From a bacterium (GTDB lineage: Bacteria > Electryoneota > Electryoneia > Electryoneales > Electryoneaceae), in assembly GCA_028278125.1 (NCBI GenBank), contig JANQEY010000074.1, positions 1 through 64,000 of the forward strand: a stretch of 64,000 bases of DNA. Direction: 5' to 3'. A program made the position numbers and the translations under genes. Below are positions 37,879 through 47,135 of this stretch, in pieces. The notes under the pieces were generated by a model. It saw only the letters and a program-made list of their open reading frames with translations. It searched no databases and was not told the origin of the DNA. Position 1 is the first letter of the stretch, and each line of letters starts with the position of its first letter.

Positions 37879-38109
37879 TTAATCACCCACACCTGCGAGA
37901 GACATCAACAGTTCACGGTCAAGTTGTAATGGACGTCGGGTCTTCACAGCTTCCATTTCACAGCGCCAACAACGGTCATTGACAGATCGCCAGTTAACCT
38001 TTGTCCCACAGCCACCGCAACCACCGGGGTTTGAACCCCTGGATTTATGCACGCGGCTTGATAAAGGCCATGAATAGGAAGGCGAAATCTTCATGACTTT
38101 ACGACTCAT
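37879..38109 (-). CDS. Small zinc-ribbon-like protein, unknown
   Basis: 76 residues starting M-S-R-K-V-M-K. The centre has G-C-G-G-C-G-T and C-W-R-C, two CxxC pairs 14 residues apart, a probable zinc ribbon. The tail ends in a helix with L-D-R-E-L-L-M-S-L-A-G-V-G-D. AGGAGG is at ideal distance before the ATG at 38109, and a perfect terminator follows, so this is a real short gene. It may be a nucleic-acid binding or regulatory protein; function unknown. Confidence 0.7.
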   Translation of the reverse strand: MSRKVMKISPSYSWPLSSRVHKSRGSNPGGCGGCGTKVNWRSVNDRCWRCEMEAVKTRRPLQLDRELLMSLAGVGD

Positions 38110-38503
38110 GATATTGCCCTCCTTTTTTGCGTGCAGAGTATTGAAGAGCACCCTGCAGCCGGTGTTAAGATGACTTTCCCCTCCAGGAACCACCAGAAAA
38201 CTATCTTAAATGCATCCAGTTAAGCTTATATCTTCAACATCGCCGGCGTTGACTATGTTATTTGCAACGCATATGCCAGAGTTTGTGAAATATATGACAA
38301 GGCTTTATTCGTTAATTATGATGATGTTATAAGTTGTATAAATGAATTGGATACAATAGTGGAGATACTGATAAATTATTACCGGGATTTCACTGCGCTC
38401 ACCTGTGAATGATATGCGCAGCTGATTTTGGGTTGACATTATAACCGGTAAATGCAACTATCGAGGGAAATATTAGAGTAGAGGATACATCAAGAGTACA
38501 GGG
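38110..38503. other. Non-coding spacer between the zinc-ribbon and DUF4175 genes
   Basis: About 390 bp. A plus-strand frame at 38224-38412 is open for 62 codons and reads protein-like (Y-V-I-C-N-A-Y-A-R-V-C-E-I-Y) but has no start codon near its beginning. It may be a gene remnant. Otherwise only the upstream region of the zinc-ribbon gene is here. Confidence 0.45.
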
Positions 38504-41500
38504 TTATTCATTTTCTACCTGCACCTTTTCGAGTGCACGGAAATAGTCCCTGATAACAGTTTTCCAGGGAGTCTGGAAATCATCTTCCAGGGCTTTCAAC
38601 ATCTTTTCCCTGAGCATATTCTCATGCATCGAATAAATATCTGAAGGTGATAGTCGACGAATATCCTCACCGGTTTGGGATAATCTTTCGCGGCTTTTTT
38701 CTCTCTCCTGGAGCGACTTTAGTGAATCGAGCAGTCTCTGCAGGATGCGCTTTTGCAGACGTTTAGTACGATCTGAGATATTCATATCCTCAAGATCTTT
38801 AGCCACTGATTCCATTGCATCCCCAAGTCCATCGAGGTTACCGAGCACATTTTCCATTCTTTGTGCATCATGTTCCAACTGTCTCATCGCCTCAGCCATA
38901 GCCCGTTGCTGAGCCGCAAGCTCGGAAAGATTCTGACCACCCGGCGACTGACCCGGCATGGGCATCGGCATTCCCTGCGAAGCCTGGTTCAATGATTGTT
39001 GCTGGGCTGCCATCTGGGACAATTGATCCATCATCTCCTGGTACCCGGAACTGCTTGATGACTGCTGCATGCTCTGTTGCGCCTGGCTTAATTGCCTTAA
39101 TCCTCGATGAATCGCGGCAATTGCATTGGTCTGTTCACCACTGACGTCTCGTGGACGACGATCGGTATATTTGCCCAGTGACCGTTCCATCGCACTGCCG
39201 GCATTACCCAGTTCGCTGAGTAATTGCACTCCTACAAAAAATGTCTGTTTAGTCAACTCCATTGCTGATTCATAGGCAACAGACAGAGCTTCTATCATGT
39301 TTTTCTGACGTGCTGCAAGCTGGCGATACCTTGGGCTGGCAGTACCAAGCTGCGATGATTCATTCCTTAAATTTTCCTGGTATCGGCTGATGGAGAGAAG
39401 CTGTTCCATAATTTTGTCCATCTCTGCCGTGATAGCGTCTTTGGACTGCTGAATCATCTGCATCTGCATCGCGCTCAATTGCTGGGCAAGTTGATCAAGT
39501 TGCTGCTGGTTTTTTCTTGAACTTTCCGAAGCTTCACTTCTTTGACCGGATTTAAGCTCCTGTGATGTTTCTGACAGTTGTTGAGACAGCTGATCTTCGG
39601 ACATCTGCTTTTCAAGGTTGGCAAGTGAATCAGCCAATTCAGGGAATTGTTCACTGAGTTCATCACTGGCTTTTTTCATGTCCTTCATCAGGTCATCAAA
39701 ATTCTTCTTTATCTGATCCTGGCGGAGTGCTTCATGGTCGAGATCCTGTGGCTGGTCACTGTTCAACCGGTCCGTCAACTCCTCCTGTCTTTCCGCAAGG
39801 TCTTTAGCCCTGTTGACCAGTTCTTCCATACGGCGTTCTGCCTGGAGTTGTTTGAGGATGGATAATGACCTGTCCAGGTTCTCGAGGAATTTTTCCTGGT
39901 CCATTGTAAACTGTTCGAGAGCATTTCTCAGTTGTTCACCGTCCTGGTTTTCTATCGCCTCCCTGATTTTATCCATTGCTTGCCGCATCTCCGGGGTTGC
40001 AATCTCTTCCATCAATTCCTGCAGTTCACGGTATTTAGTCAGCAGTTCTTCGTTGACCATGTTGTGTTCTACAAAGGATTTTTCAAGGTTTTTCAGGGAT
40101 TCTGCAATTTCCTCCATTTGTTTGACAAGATTTTCCTGTTTTTCGAGAGTTTGCTGCATCGCCTGCGATTCTTCCCAGCTGAGTTCCTCCGGGTTACTTT
40201 TTAATCTTTCAAGCGTCTGCTCAACTTTTTCCCTGATGGTTTCCGCGTCTTTCAGGACATCGTTGAGTTCTTCAACCGTTTGAGTCTCGGTTTCCTCTGT
40301 CCTTGTAAAAAGATCTTCCATACTTGGGAAGACTAATCTGCGAAGTTCACTCCTTGCCCTTTTTGCTCCATTCCACCCGTCATTGTCCCACACTTCAACG
40401 AAATAATGAACCTCTTCGGACGGGATCAATGGAAAGTCTGCTAAGCTCCAGATACTTTGCACGATGAAGCTTGCTGACTGGTCGGAAGTTCCCTGCAATG
40501 GAATAGTGTTAAATTCATCTTCGCCAACAGAATCCGCGCTGATCATCTCGTTGTAGATCCTGAACCGTAGATTTGCCCTGGAGATACCGTAGTCGTCATT
40601 TGCCACAACAACAAGTGGAACAGCCATAATCTCCGGGATTTCAGCCCCATCTTCAGGTAAACGGACTTCAACGTGCGGAAAATAATCTTCCAGGATATTT
40701 ATCTTCCAAAGTAACGGATCATCACTCTGTACCCCATCGGTCGCTGTAAAGTTCACCCACCATGATCCATTGCCTGAAACCAGGAAACTGCCTGATGCAG
40801 TACGGTTAACAACGCTCAGGTTGATGCTGTCGCGTGGCGAATCCTCTTTTCCAAGAAATATTTTTGCTTCGTTCAATTGCCTGTTTGATTCCAGTTTTAC
40901 CCTTATCCTGCTTCCAGGTAAAGCGGCAATATCCCCAACACCTTCAGGAAGATGCTGGACAGCCATCCCTGTATATCCCGGTGGTTTTACCTGTACTTCC
41001 AACCTGGCAATTCTCGGCCTGGGAATGACATTCACATGAATCGTATCGCTGAAATATTTATCTCCCTTTGCGAAAACATCAAAACTTCTTTTAATATCTT
41101 CAATTGACGCTGAGAATTTTGACGGATTTCCCGGCAATGGTACCCCATTGACCTCATTGATTGAACCGGCACCTTCATCCATGAAAAATCTGACGTATTC
41201 TGGATTATGGTGTTTTGTTTCAGCTTTCAGCTCCAGGCTATCTCCCTGGACAATTGACACTGAATCTGCCATATCCATTGATATTATTACGGTTCCCGGT
41301 TTGAGATATTCACGAGTGGGATGGATCAGCCTGTCACCTGCCTCGATGAGTGACTTTCCCGCGATAAATCCCGCAAAGACATAAACAATTAAAACTACAC
41401 CAGAGAAGCGGAGCGATTTTTTTAACCATCTCCTGTGTAAATAATCATCTTTGTCAAGCTGGACAGCTTGTTCATCAATCCTGCGGATGGCTTCAAGTTT

Positions 41501-41878
41501 TAGAGATTGGCTAGAATATTTATCGGTTGAGTCTGCCAAATCGAGAGCGTCAATAATTTTATCCCGGACCTTCTGATCTCGTGACCAGATTATCCTCGCA
41601 AGTTTTTCATTTGCGGGATAATTACGTCTTACCAGTAAAATTATCACTGATACTATCGACGCCAGGATAATCAAAGCGGAAACACCTGAAAACAGGTTAA
41701 AAACCGGTTGTCTTACAGAAGTATCAAACCAGGCGATGGATTCAACAACAGCTGCGATAAATAATATCGAGGCCAAAACCGGGATCAAGCCGATGAGGGT
41801 AGAGCTGATCCAGATAATTTTCTGGTGCAGGCGAATGTTACTTAATAATTTATAGATATTTTGTAATTGAATATGCAT
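38504..41878 (-). CDS. DUF4175 family large membrane/coiled-coil protein
   Basis: 1124 residues. Two N-terminal transmembrane helices (about 22-45 and 56-80) and a third near 165 are followed by Ig-like extracytoplasmic beta domains (about 190-500) containing V-K-P-P-G-Y-T-G and D-D-Y-G-I-S. A very long Gln/Glu-rich coiled coil follows (about 530-1000) with M-Q-Q-S-S-S-S-S-G and P-M-P-M-P-G-Q-S-P-G-G linkers, and a helical C-terminus. DUF4175 proteins are widespread in FCB and alpha-proteobacteria with unknown envelope roles. It closes the operon that starts with the sphingolipid genes, 70 bp after the small membrane protein. Confidence 0.82.
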   Translation of the reverse strand: MHIQLQNIYKLLSNIRLHQKIIWISSTLIGLIPVLASILFIAAVVESIAWFDTSVRQPVFNLFSGVSALIILASIVSVIILLVRRNYPANEKLARIIWSRDQKVRDKIIDALDLADSTDKYSSQSLKLEAIRRIDEQAVQLDKDDYLHRRWLKKSLRFSGVVLIVYVFAGFIAGKSLIEAGDRLIHPTREYLKPGTVIISMDMADSVSIVQGDSLELKAETKHHNPEYVRFFMDEGAGSINEVNGVPLPGNPSKFSASIEDIKRSFDVFAKGDKYFSDTIHVNVIPRPRIARLEVQVKPPGYTGMAVQHLPEGVGDIAALPGSRIRVKLESNRQLNEAKIFLGKEDSPRDSINLSVVNRTASGSFLVSGNGSWWVNFTATDGVQSDDPLLWKINILEDYFPHVEVRLPEDGAEIPEIMAVPLVVVANDDYGISRANLRFRIYNEMISADSVGEDEFNTIPLQGTSDQSASFIVQSIWSLADFPLIPSEEVHYFVEVWDNDGWNGAKRARSELRRLVFPSMEDLFTRTEETETQTVEELNDVLKDAETIREKVEQTLERLKSNPEELSWEESQAMQQTLEKQENLVKQMEEIAESLKNLEKSFVEHNMVNEELLTKYRELQELMEEIATPEMRQAMDKIREAIENQDGEQLRNALEQFTMDQEKFLENLDRSLSILKQLQAERRMEELVNRAKDLAERQEELTDRLNSDQPQDLDHEALRQDQIKKNFDDLMKDMKKASDELSEQFPELADSLANLEKQMSEDQLSQQLSETSQELKSGQRSEASESSRKNQQQLDQLAQQLSAMQMQMIQQSKDAITAEMDKIMEQLLSISRYQENLRNESSQLGTASPRYRQLAARQKNMIEALSVAYESAMELTKQTFFVGVQLLSELGNAGSAMERSLGKYTDRRPRDVSGEQTNAIAAIHRGLRQLSQAQQSMQQSSSSSGYQEMMDQLSQMAAQQQSLNQASQGMPMPMPGQSPGGQNLSELAAQQRAMAEAMRQLEHDAQRMENVLGNLDGLGDAMESVAKDLEDMNISDRTKRLQKRILQRLLDSLKSLQEREKSRERLSQTGEDIRRLSPSDIYSMHENMLREKMLKALEDDFQTPWKTVIRDYFRALEKVQVENE

Positions 41879-41948
41879 TACCGGTTTCCGGGATTATCAC
41901 TAACGAAGATACGCTCCTGCCTGATTTTCGTTTCAGTTTCAGAAAATG

Positions 41949-42398
41949 TCACTTAAATACAACCAGTAAGACCAGCGCCATAATTCCAAAAAGAAAAACT
42001 GTTCCATTTCTTATAATGCGCTGTTTAGACAGGAGTTTAAAAGCGGAATTATTGGTAGCAATCTCGGTCATTTTTTTCTGCGAGTATTCCTTGTCGCGAA
42101 ATCCGGGTACTATGATTTCCAATGTTCCCGGCAGTTGATCTGTTCCTGGGAAATGGATCGATTTATTCCAGACGATAAGGGGCCGAATAATACCAACAAC
42201 TGCCAGGTAGGCAATTCCCAAACCTCCTGCATAAATGATTACCCCAATTCCAGTACCGTTAAACCGGGCAACAAAAATATCTATATCCACCAATATCGCC
42301 GATAATCCCAGGACAATCAGGACTCCTTCAAATGCGATAAACAGGCAGTATATCCTCCATATTTGCCTTAAAGGATCGCGTGTGGATTTTTTGCCCAT
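41949..42398 (-). CDS. Small membrane protein, unknown
   Basis: 149 residues with three probable transmembrane helices (about 17-38, 51-74 and 129-148) and a soluble loop between the second and third with P-G-T-L-E-I-I-V-P-G-F-R. No family recognised. It lies between the nitrilase and DUF4175 genes in the same orientation with short spacers (55 and 70 bp), so it is probably part of the operon. DUF4175 genes are often next to small membrane proteins, so the two may work together. Confidence 0.6.
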   Translation of the reverse strand: MGKKSTRDPLRQIWRIYCLFIAFEGVLIVLGLSAILVDIDIFVARFNGTGIGVIIYAGGLGIAYLAVVGIIRPLIVWNKSIHFPGTDQLPGTLEIIVPGFRDKEYSQKKMTEIATNNSAFKLLSKQRIIRNGTVFLFGIMALVLLVVFK

Positions 42399-42453
42399 AC
42401 AGGCTTTCTCAATTTGTGTAATCTAAATTTACAACAAAACAACCAACAAAATT

Positions 42454-43260
42454 CTAAAGCAATTCCCCGTAAATATCAGTACGCCTGTCGACCAGGAGAT
42501 TATTGTGCTCAGTTAACATTTTGTCATCTGCTTTATCCACGTCAACTTCTACAATTCCAATATGATCTTTATCTTCTGGTGCATTTACCAGGATAGTTCC
42601 CTTGGGATCGAGTACCTGGCTGTACCCGGTAAATGTCAGGCTCCTGTCTGTACGATTCTCAGTCCCAATACGATTACAGGTTATTGTATAAACACCATTT
42701 TCGACACTCCTGGCAAACATCGCCCGTTGGCAGTATTGAAGAACCAGGTTGGATGGATGAGCAACTATTTGAGCTCCTTTTAGAGCAAGAATTCTTGCTG
42801 TCTCCGGATAAACCCAGTCAAAACAGATCATCATCCCTATTCTTCCCGCAGGCGTATCCACGACATCAGGAGCTTTGTCGCTCTTCTCAAAAATTGCGGT
42901 TTCACGGGAGAACAGATGTATTTTACGATAGTTGGATTTTGTCCCGTCCGGGCAGATAAGCATTGATGAATTGTAGACTTTATCGCCGCCAAGCTCAGGA
43001 TACCCGACCACTATCACAACATTATATTCTTTTGACAGTCCGGAAATTTCTTCTGTAATCTGTCCATTTTCTAAGGATTGCGCAAACGATCGAAGCTCCT
43101 CATTGCTTTTAAAATCATATCCGCATACACACAGTTCCGGGAACACGATCAGATCCGCATCTGATGCTTCTTTTGTCATCTCCCTGATGGTGCCCATGTT
43201 GCCAGTTACATCTCCGAATTGAGGAAAAAACTGAGCGTATCCTATCTTAACATTTTTCAT
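42454..43260 (-). CDS. Carbon-nitrogen hydrolase (nitrilase superfamily)
   Basis: 268 residues with the full Glu-Lys-Cys triad: F-P-E-L-C-V-C-G-Y (Glu), Y-R-K-I-H-L-F (Lys), M-M-I-C-F-D-W (Cys). It hydrolyses a small amide or nitrile-like C-N bond; branch (omega-amidase, N-carbamoylase, other) cannot be assigned. It starts 14 bp after the reductase gene of the sphingolipid operon and so is cotranscribed; a link to lipid amide metabolism is possible but unproven. Confidence 0.88.
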   Translation of the reverse strand: MKNVKIGYAQFFPQFGDVTGNMGTIREMTKEASDADLIVFPELCVCGYDFKSNEELRSFAQSLENGQITEEISGLSKEYNVVIVVGYPELGGDKVYNSSMLICPDGTKSNYRKIHLFSRETAIFEKSDKAPDVVDTPAGRIGMMICFDWVYPETARILALKGAQIVAHPSNLVLQYCQRAMFARSVENGVYTITCNRIGTENRTDRSLTFTGYSQVLDPKGTILVNAPEDKDHIGIVEVDVDKADDKMLTEHNNLLVDRRTDIYGELL

Positions 43261-43274
43261 ATTCTGCCTTCTGA

Positions 43275-44636
43275 TTATTCCGGACGTTTCTGCCAGGGTA
43301 GTGCATGTGGAACTGTACGGTAATGGACATGCGCATGTTCCGGGATTCTTCGCTGGGTAAAATCTGGATGCTGGTCTTTTTCGAAAATATCTTCGAATAT
43401 TTTCATCAGCAGTTTCTTCTCATCCTCGGTAAAACTGGAACGGTGTTCTTTGAGTACAGCCATGGGGACGTTACAGATAAGGCAATCAACTATTATAAAT
43501 TTATCGTCTTCGTAATGTTTTTTCGTCTTGATCTCGCCGTCGAATGACAGACCACACAGATCACAAGTTGGATCATAACGGCAGTCTTTTCCATTCTGTG
43601 ACTTTTTAGTCACCCTTGATCCACCGCAATTCTTTAAACGGTCACGTTTCGAGAGAACCCATTTTTTCCACCTGTACCACTCAACCGTCTGGCCAACTCC
43701 AGCCAACAACGGCATCTTGCCCTCGAATCCAAGAACAGATTCCGCTTTTTCACCGCTGATTGTCCACCCGGGTGCAAACAGGTCAGGAAGTTTATCCTTT
43801 CTGAATGGTGGTTTGATCCCGGCAATCTTGATTGCAGGATAAAGTAATGGATAAACATACTTTATGACCTGATCATTTAAGGGTATCACACGTGGATTTT
43901 CACAAAGGATTTTGGAGATTGTATCACCGAATTCTTTATAGGAAGTAGGCTCAAATGGCGCGGCATGAAAAATCTCGCCTATTGCCTTTTTATCTTCAAG
44001 TTGTACCATCACCTGGCGAGCAACATCCTGAACATGTGTCATGGTCAGTTTTTTATTCTGCCCGATCAGGGGTAGAAATCCCTTTGTAATCATCTGGAAT
44101 AAAGGCAACCAGGCGTAATCACGGGGTCCATAGAGGGCAGGCGGACGGATGATACTGATCGGGAATTTATCTTCAAATTTCCTCAGATGGTTTTCAGCCA
44201 GGAGTTTACTTTTTCCGTAAGCTGTAATTGGTTCGGGTCTCTGGTCTTCCGAACGAGGAACATTGTTCAGTGTAGGTCCACCGGCAGCCTGGCTGGAGAC
44301 AAGCACAAACCTTTTAATTTTCGGCGAAACATCAACTGCAGCCTGTGCCAGGTTACGGGTTCCATCACTGTTGTACTGGAAATAATGATAATATTCATCA
44401 ACCGATACAATTCCAGCATTATGAATGATTCCCTGCACACCCTTAACGGCTTTTCGCAGGTTAGACGGTTCATCCAATGCAGCGTAAACTATCTCAACAG
44501 GCTTGTTTTCCAACCATTGCAGATTAGAGGTCGATCTAACCATCGCACGGACTTCATATCCCCAGCGCAGTAACGCATCGGTGATATGGCTTCCGAGAAA
44601 ACCGTTGGCACCCGTCAGTAATATTTTCTTTGGCAA
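43275..44636 (-). CDS. Extended SDR reductase (ceramide reductase-like) fused to a Cys/His-rich C-terminal domain
   Basis: 453 residues. Residues 1-335 are an NAD(P)-dependent epimerase/dehydratase-type SDR: G-A-N-G-F-L-G-S-H, V-L-V-S-S-Q-A-A, Y-G-K-S-K (catalytic Y-x-x-x-K) and R-P-P-A-L-Y-G-P-R. About 345-453 is an extra domain with C-D-L-C, C-L-I-C-N-V-P and P-E-H-A-H-V-H-Y-R, which looks zinc-binding and vaguely HIT-like at H-x-H. With the adjacent acyltransferase and palmitoyltransferase genes, the SDR part is the likely 3-ketoceramide reductase (CerR in Caulobacter). The fusion is continuous in frame. The role of the tail is unknown; it is not expected in CerR. Confidence 0.78.
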   Translation of the reverse strand: MPKKILLTGANGFLGSHITDALLRWGYEVRAMVRSTSNLQWLENKPVEIVYAALDEPSNLRKAVKGVQGIIHNAGIVSVDEYYHYFQYNSDGTRNLAQAAVDVSPKIKRFVLVSSQAAGGPTLNNVPRSEDQRPEPITAYGKSKLLAENHLRKFEDKFPISIIRPPALYGPRDYAWLPLFQMITKGFLPLIGQNKKLTMTHVQDVARQVMVQLEDKKAIGEIFHAAPFEPTSYKEFGDTISKILCENPRVIPLNDQVIKYVYPLLYPAIKIAGIKPPFRKDKLPDLFAPGWTISGEKAESVLGFEGKMPLLAGVGQTVEWYRWKKWVLSKRDRLKNCGGSRVTKKSQNGKDCRYDPTCDLCGLSFDGEIKTKKHYEDDKFIIVDCLICNVPMAVLKEHRSSFTEDEKKLLMKIFEDIFEKDQHPDFTQRRIPEHAHVHYRTVPHALPWQKRPE

Positions 44637-44665
44637 TTCTTCACCTTAAAATGATCAATAAAAAA

Positions 44666-45796
44666 TCAGAGCTCTTTTTTATATACCCTGTAAGTCTTAT
44701 AAACTTTCCCGCCCATCATCTCTGCGGCACGATTCATCATGGTATTTGTTTCCAGTATCCAGCTCATCTCACCCCACTCTAAACCGTTTTCCTCCGCTAC
44801 TTTAAAATGGTCATAATAAAATACCGCATCTACTCCTTTTCCCCGGTACTCCTCGAGAACACCCATTATCAAAATGCGAGCGCTTTTAATTGCACCTTTT
44901 CGAGTATTCCACAGGAGCTTTGGTAATCCAACGGGGAACAAACGACCATCCCGGATTTTAATGATCGCCTCGTTAAGATTAGGCAAGGCAAGAGAAAATC
45001 CTACAAGTTTATCATCTTCGTCTTCGGCCAGGAAAATGATATCAGGATCAGCGTACTGTTTCAGGTTATCAACAAGATGCTGGAATTCATCGCTGGTCAA
45101 TGGAACAGCACACCAGTTATTTTCCCATGCTTTACTGTAAACATCCCAAATTTTAAATGCGTCTTTTTCAAGGTTTTTACCATCCAGTTTCCGGTATTTA
45201 AGCTTGGTTCTTTGACGGATTTTTTCAGCAGCACGTTTTAGTTTTTCTGTCATCAAACTGTGGTCGATATAATAACAGTAGAGATCCATCTCTTTTTCGA
45301 ATCCACATTTTTCTATCAGTTTAGGATAAAAGGATGGATTATGCGGCATCATAATCGTCGGCGGTGTATCAAATCCATCAACCAGCGTACCGATATCTTC
45401 ATTTACACTGGGATTAAAGGGTCCCCGTATATGTTTTAAGTTCCAGTTCCTGGCTGTTTCTTCCGCAACGTCGAACAAAGCTTTTGCTGCTGTTTCGTTA
45501 TCAAAACATTCAAAAAAACCGAACATGCCCGTATCATCTTTATGGATATCAAGGTGTGACCTGTCCTTGACTGCGGCAATTCTTCCTATTGGTTTCCCAT
45601 TATCGAGGGCAATGAATTTTTTCAATTCAGCATGATCAAAAAAAGGATTTTTCTTTGGATTGAGTAATTCCTTGACCTGCATTCTGATCGGTGGAACCCA
45701 GTTCGGATCTGACTTCTGAATCATATAAGGTATTTCAAGAAATTGTTTATACGCTTTCCCTTCATCTGCCGGTATTACATTAATATCCTGAGCCAT
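44666..45796 (-). CDS. GNAT-fold acyltransferase, probable bacterial ceramide synthase
   Basis: 376 residues. The N-terminal half has P-N-W-V-P-P-I-R and R-G-P-F-N-P-S-V-N-E-D-I-G, the C-terminal half a GNAT-like fold with V-G-F-S-L-A-L-P-N, R-I-L-I-M-G-V and Y-R-G-K-G-V-D-A (the acetyl-CoA-binding region). In Caulobacter a GNAT-type enzyme (bCerS) acylates 3-ketosphinganine; this gene has the same neighbours, so ceramide synthase is the best call, though based on context and memory of that work. No transmembrane segment. It lies 29 bp before the SDR gene. Confidence 0.7.
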   Translation of the reverse strand: MAQDINVIPADEGKAYKQFLEIPYMIQKSDPNWVPPIRMQVKELLNPKKNPFFDHAELKKFIALDNGKPIGRIAAVKDRSHLDIHKDDTGMFGFFECFDNETAAKALFDVAEETARNWNLKHIRGPFNPSVNEDIGTLVDGFDTPPTIMMPHNPSFYPKLIEKCGFEKEMDLYCYYIDHSLMTEKLKRAAEKIRQRTKLKYRKLDGKNLEKDAFKIWDVYSKAWENNWCAVPLTSDEFQHLVDNLKQYADPDIIFLAEDEDDKLVGFSLALPNLNEAIIKIRDGRLFPVGLPKLLWNTRKGAIKSARILIMGVLEEYRGKGVDAVFYYDHFKVAEENGLEWGEMSWILETNTMMNRAAEMMGGKVYKTYRVYKKEL

Positions 45797-45819
45797 ATAA
45801 ATTCTCCGAAGAAAGTAAA

Positions 45820-45839
45820 GAGCCCGTTTTCACGGGCTC
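45820..45839 (-). promoter_or_regulatory. Hairpin between spt and the acyltransferase gene
   Basis: GAGCCCGT pairs with ACGGGCTC around a four-base loop (GAAA on the minus strand, a stable GNRA-type loop), followed by TTTACTTTCTT. It may be a weak terminator or processing site that lowers expression of the genes after spt. Confidence 0.6.
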
Positions 45840-45866
45840 ACAATTCCGTAAAAACTATTGTCCTTC

Positions 45867-47081
45867 TTAAACCTCTTTTTCAACCTTACTGCTTTTCTTC
45901 TGCATAAATCCAAGAGTTTTCCCTACCTTGACCAACTTTTCAATGGTAAAATCAAGATGTTTCATCTCAAGGGTTGACATCAATGAAAGCCTGATCAGTG
46001 CTTTATCAGGCGGAACCGCTGGTGAAATAACCGGATTCACAAACACTCCCTCTTCCTGCAACATCATGCAGGCCTTAAAAACTGTGATATCATCACCGAC
46101 ATATACCGGAATAATTGGAGTCTGGCATTCACCCAGGTTAAAACCGGATTCAAGCAGGGCGTTCTTGAGGTAGTTAGTAAGTTCCCAAAGCCGTTCTATT
46201 CGTTCCGGTTCACGTTTGATGATCTCAATTGCTTTAATTACCGAAGCGACACTTGCCGGTGGTGGACTGGCAGAGAAAATCAATGCACGCGAATGGTGCT
46301 TAAGATAATGGATTATATCATCATTTGACGCAATAAAACCGCCAATCGAGGCTAATGATTTACTGAAAGTTCCTATTGTTGCTAGTACTTTGTTTTCAAG
46401 TCCGTAGTGGGAGGCGGTTCCTCGTCCACCCTCCCCAATAACGCCAACAGCATGGGCGTCATCAAGAATAATATCTGCGTTGTATTTTTCAGCTATTCTC
46501 ACCAGGTCCGGAACCGGGGCTATGTCCCCCTCCATGGAAAATACACCGTCCACTACGATCAGTTTCGGCTTATCCTTGAATGGCTGGATCTTTTTCTCCA
46601 GGTCTTCCATGTCATTATGAGCAAACTTAATCGTTTTACCGAATGACAACCTGACTGCATCGAGGATACTTGCATGATCCATTCGATCGACAAAAATGTG
46701 GCAGTCTCTGCCGGCAAGAGCGGAGATTGACCCGGTATTGGACATCATACCTGTAGAATAGACCAATGCCGATTCTGTTCCCATATAATCGGCTATTACT
46801 TCTTCACATTCGATGTGAATTGCCAGCGTGCCATTGAGAAACCGTGAGCCTGCACAGCCAGTACCGTACCGTTCAATTGCCTTTTTCGCGGCCTCCTTAA
46901 CTTCTGGATGGTTTGTCAGACCGAGATAATTATTCGATCCCATCATCAGAACGGACTTACCGTTCATAGTAACTGTAGCACCCTGTTCACTTTCGATAGC
47001 CCTGAAATATGGGTAGAGACCCATTTCCATTATACGACGTGCTTCCGTGAACTCTTTTACCTTTTCAGTAATCAGACTCAT
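45867..47081 (-). CDS. spt: Serine palmitoyltransferase-like alpha-oxoamine synthase
   Basis: 404 residues, PLP-dependent alpha-oxoamine synthase. The start of the body, M-G-L-Y-P-Y-F-R-A-I-E-S, is typical of bacterial serine palmitoyltransferases rather than BioF or Kbl, followed by G-S-N-N-Y-L-G-L-T, G-T-G-C-A-G-S-R-F-L-N-G-T, D-D-A-H-A-V-G-V and the PLP-lysine segment G-T-F-S-K-S-L-A-S-I-G-G. It condenses serine with palmitoyl-CoA or acyl-ACP to 3-ketosphinganine, the first step of sphingolipid synthesis. The adjacent acyltransferase and SDR support this over 2-amino-3-ketobutyrate ligase. It lies 54 bp after proS. Confidence 0.85.
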   Translation of the reverse strand: MSLITEKVKEFTEARRIMEMGLYPYFRAIESEQGATVTMNGKSVLMMGSNNYLGLTNHPEVKEAAKKAIERYGTGCAGSRFLNGTLAIHIECEEVIADYMGTESALVYSTGMMSNTGSISALAGRDCHIFVDRMDHASILDAVRLSFGKTIKFAHNDMEDLEKKIQPFKDKPKLIVVDGVFSMEGDIAPVPDLVRIAEKYNADIILDDAHAVGVIGEGGRGTASHYGLENKVLATIGTFSKSLASIGGFIASNDDIIHYLKHHSRALIFSASPPPASVASVIKAIEIIKREPERIERLWELTNYLKNALLESGFNLGECQTPIIPVYVGDDITVFKACMMLQEEGVFVNPVISPAVPPDKALIRLSLMSTLEMKHLDFTIEKLVKVGKTLGFMQKKSSKVEKEV

Positions 47082-47135
47082 TAAAATCCATTGTTAGTCA
47101 ACTGCTATCTTTAAATGTTTAAAAACAAGGGTTTT

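Noticed and set aside
38224..38412. A 62-codon plus-strand open frame with protein-like composition between the zinc-ribbon and DUF4175 genes
   Set aside because: There is no start codon or ribosome site near its beginning; at best a remnant, so it is only mentioned under the spacer.
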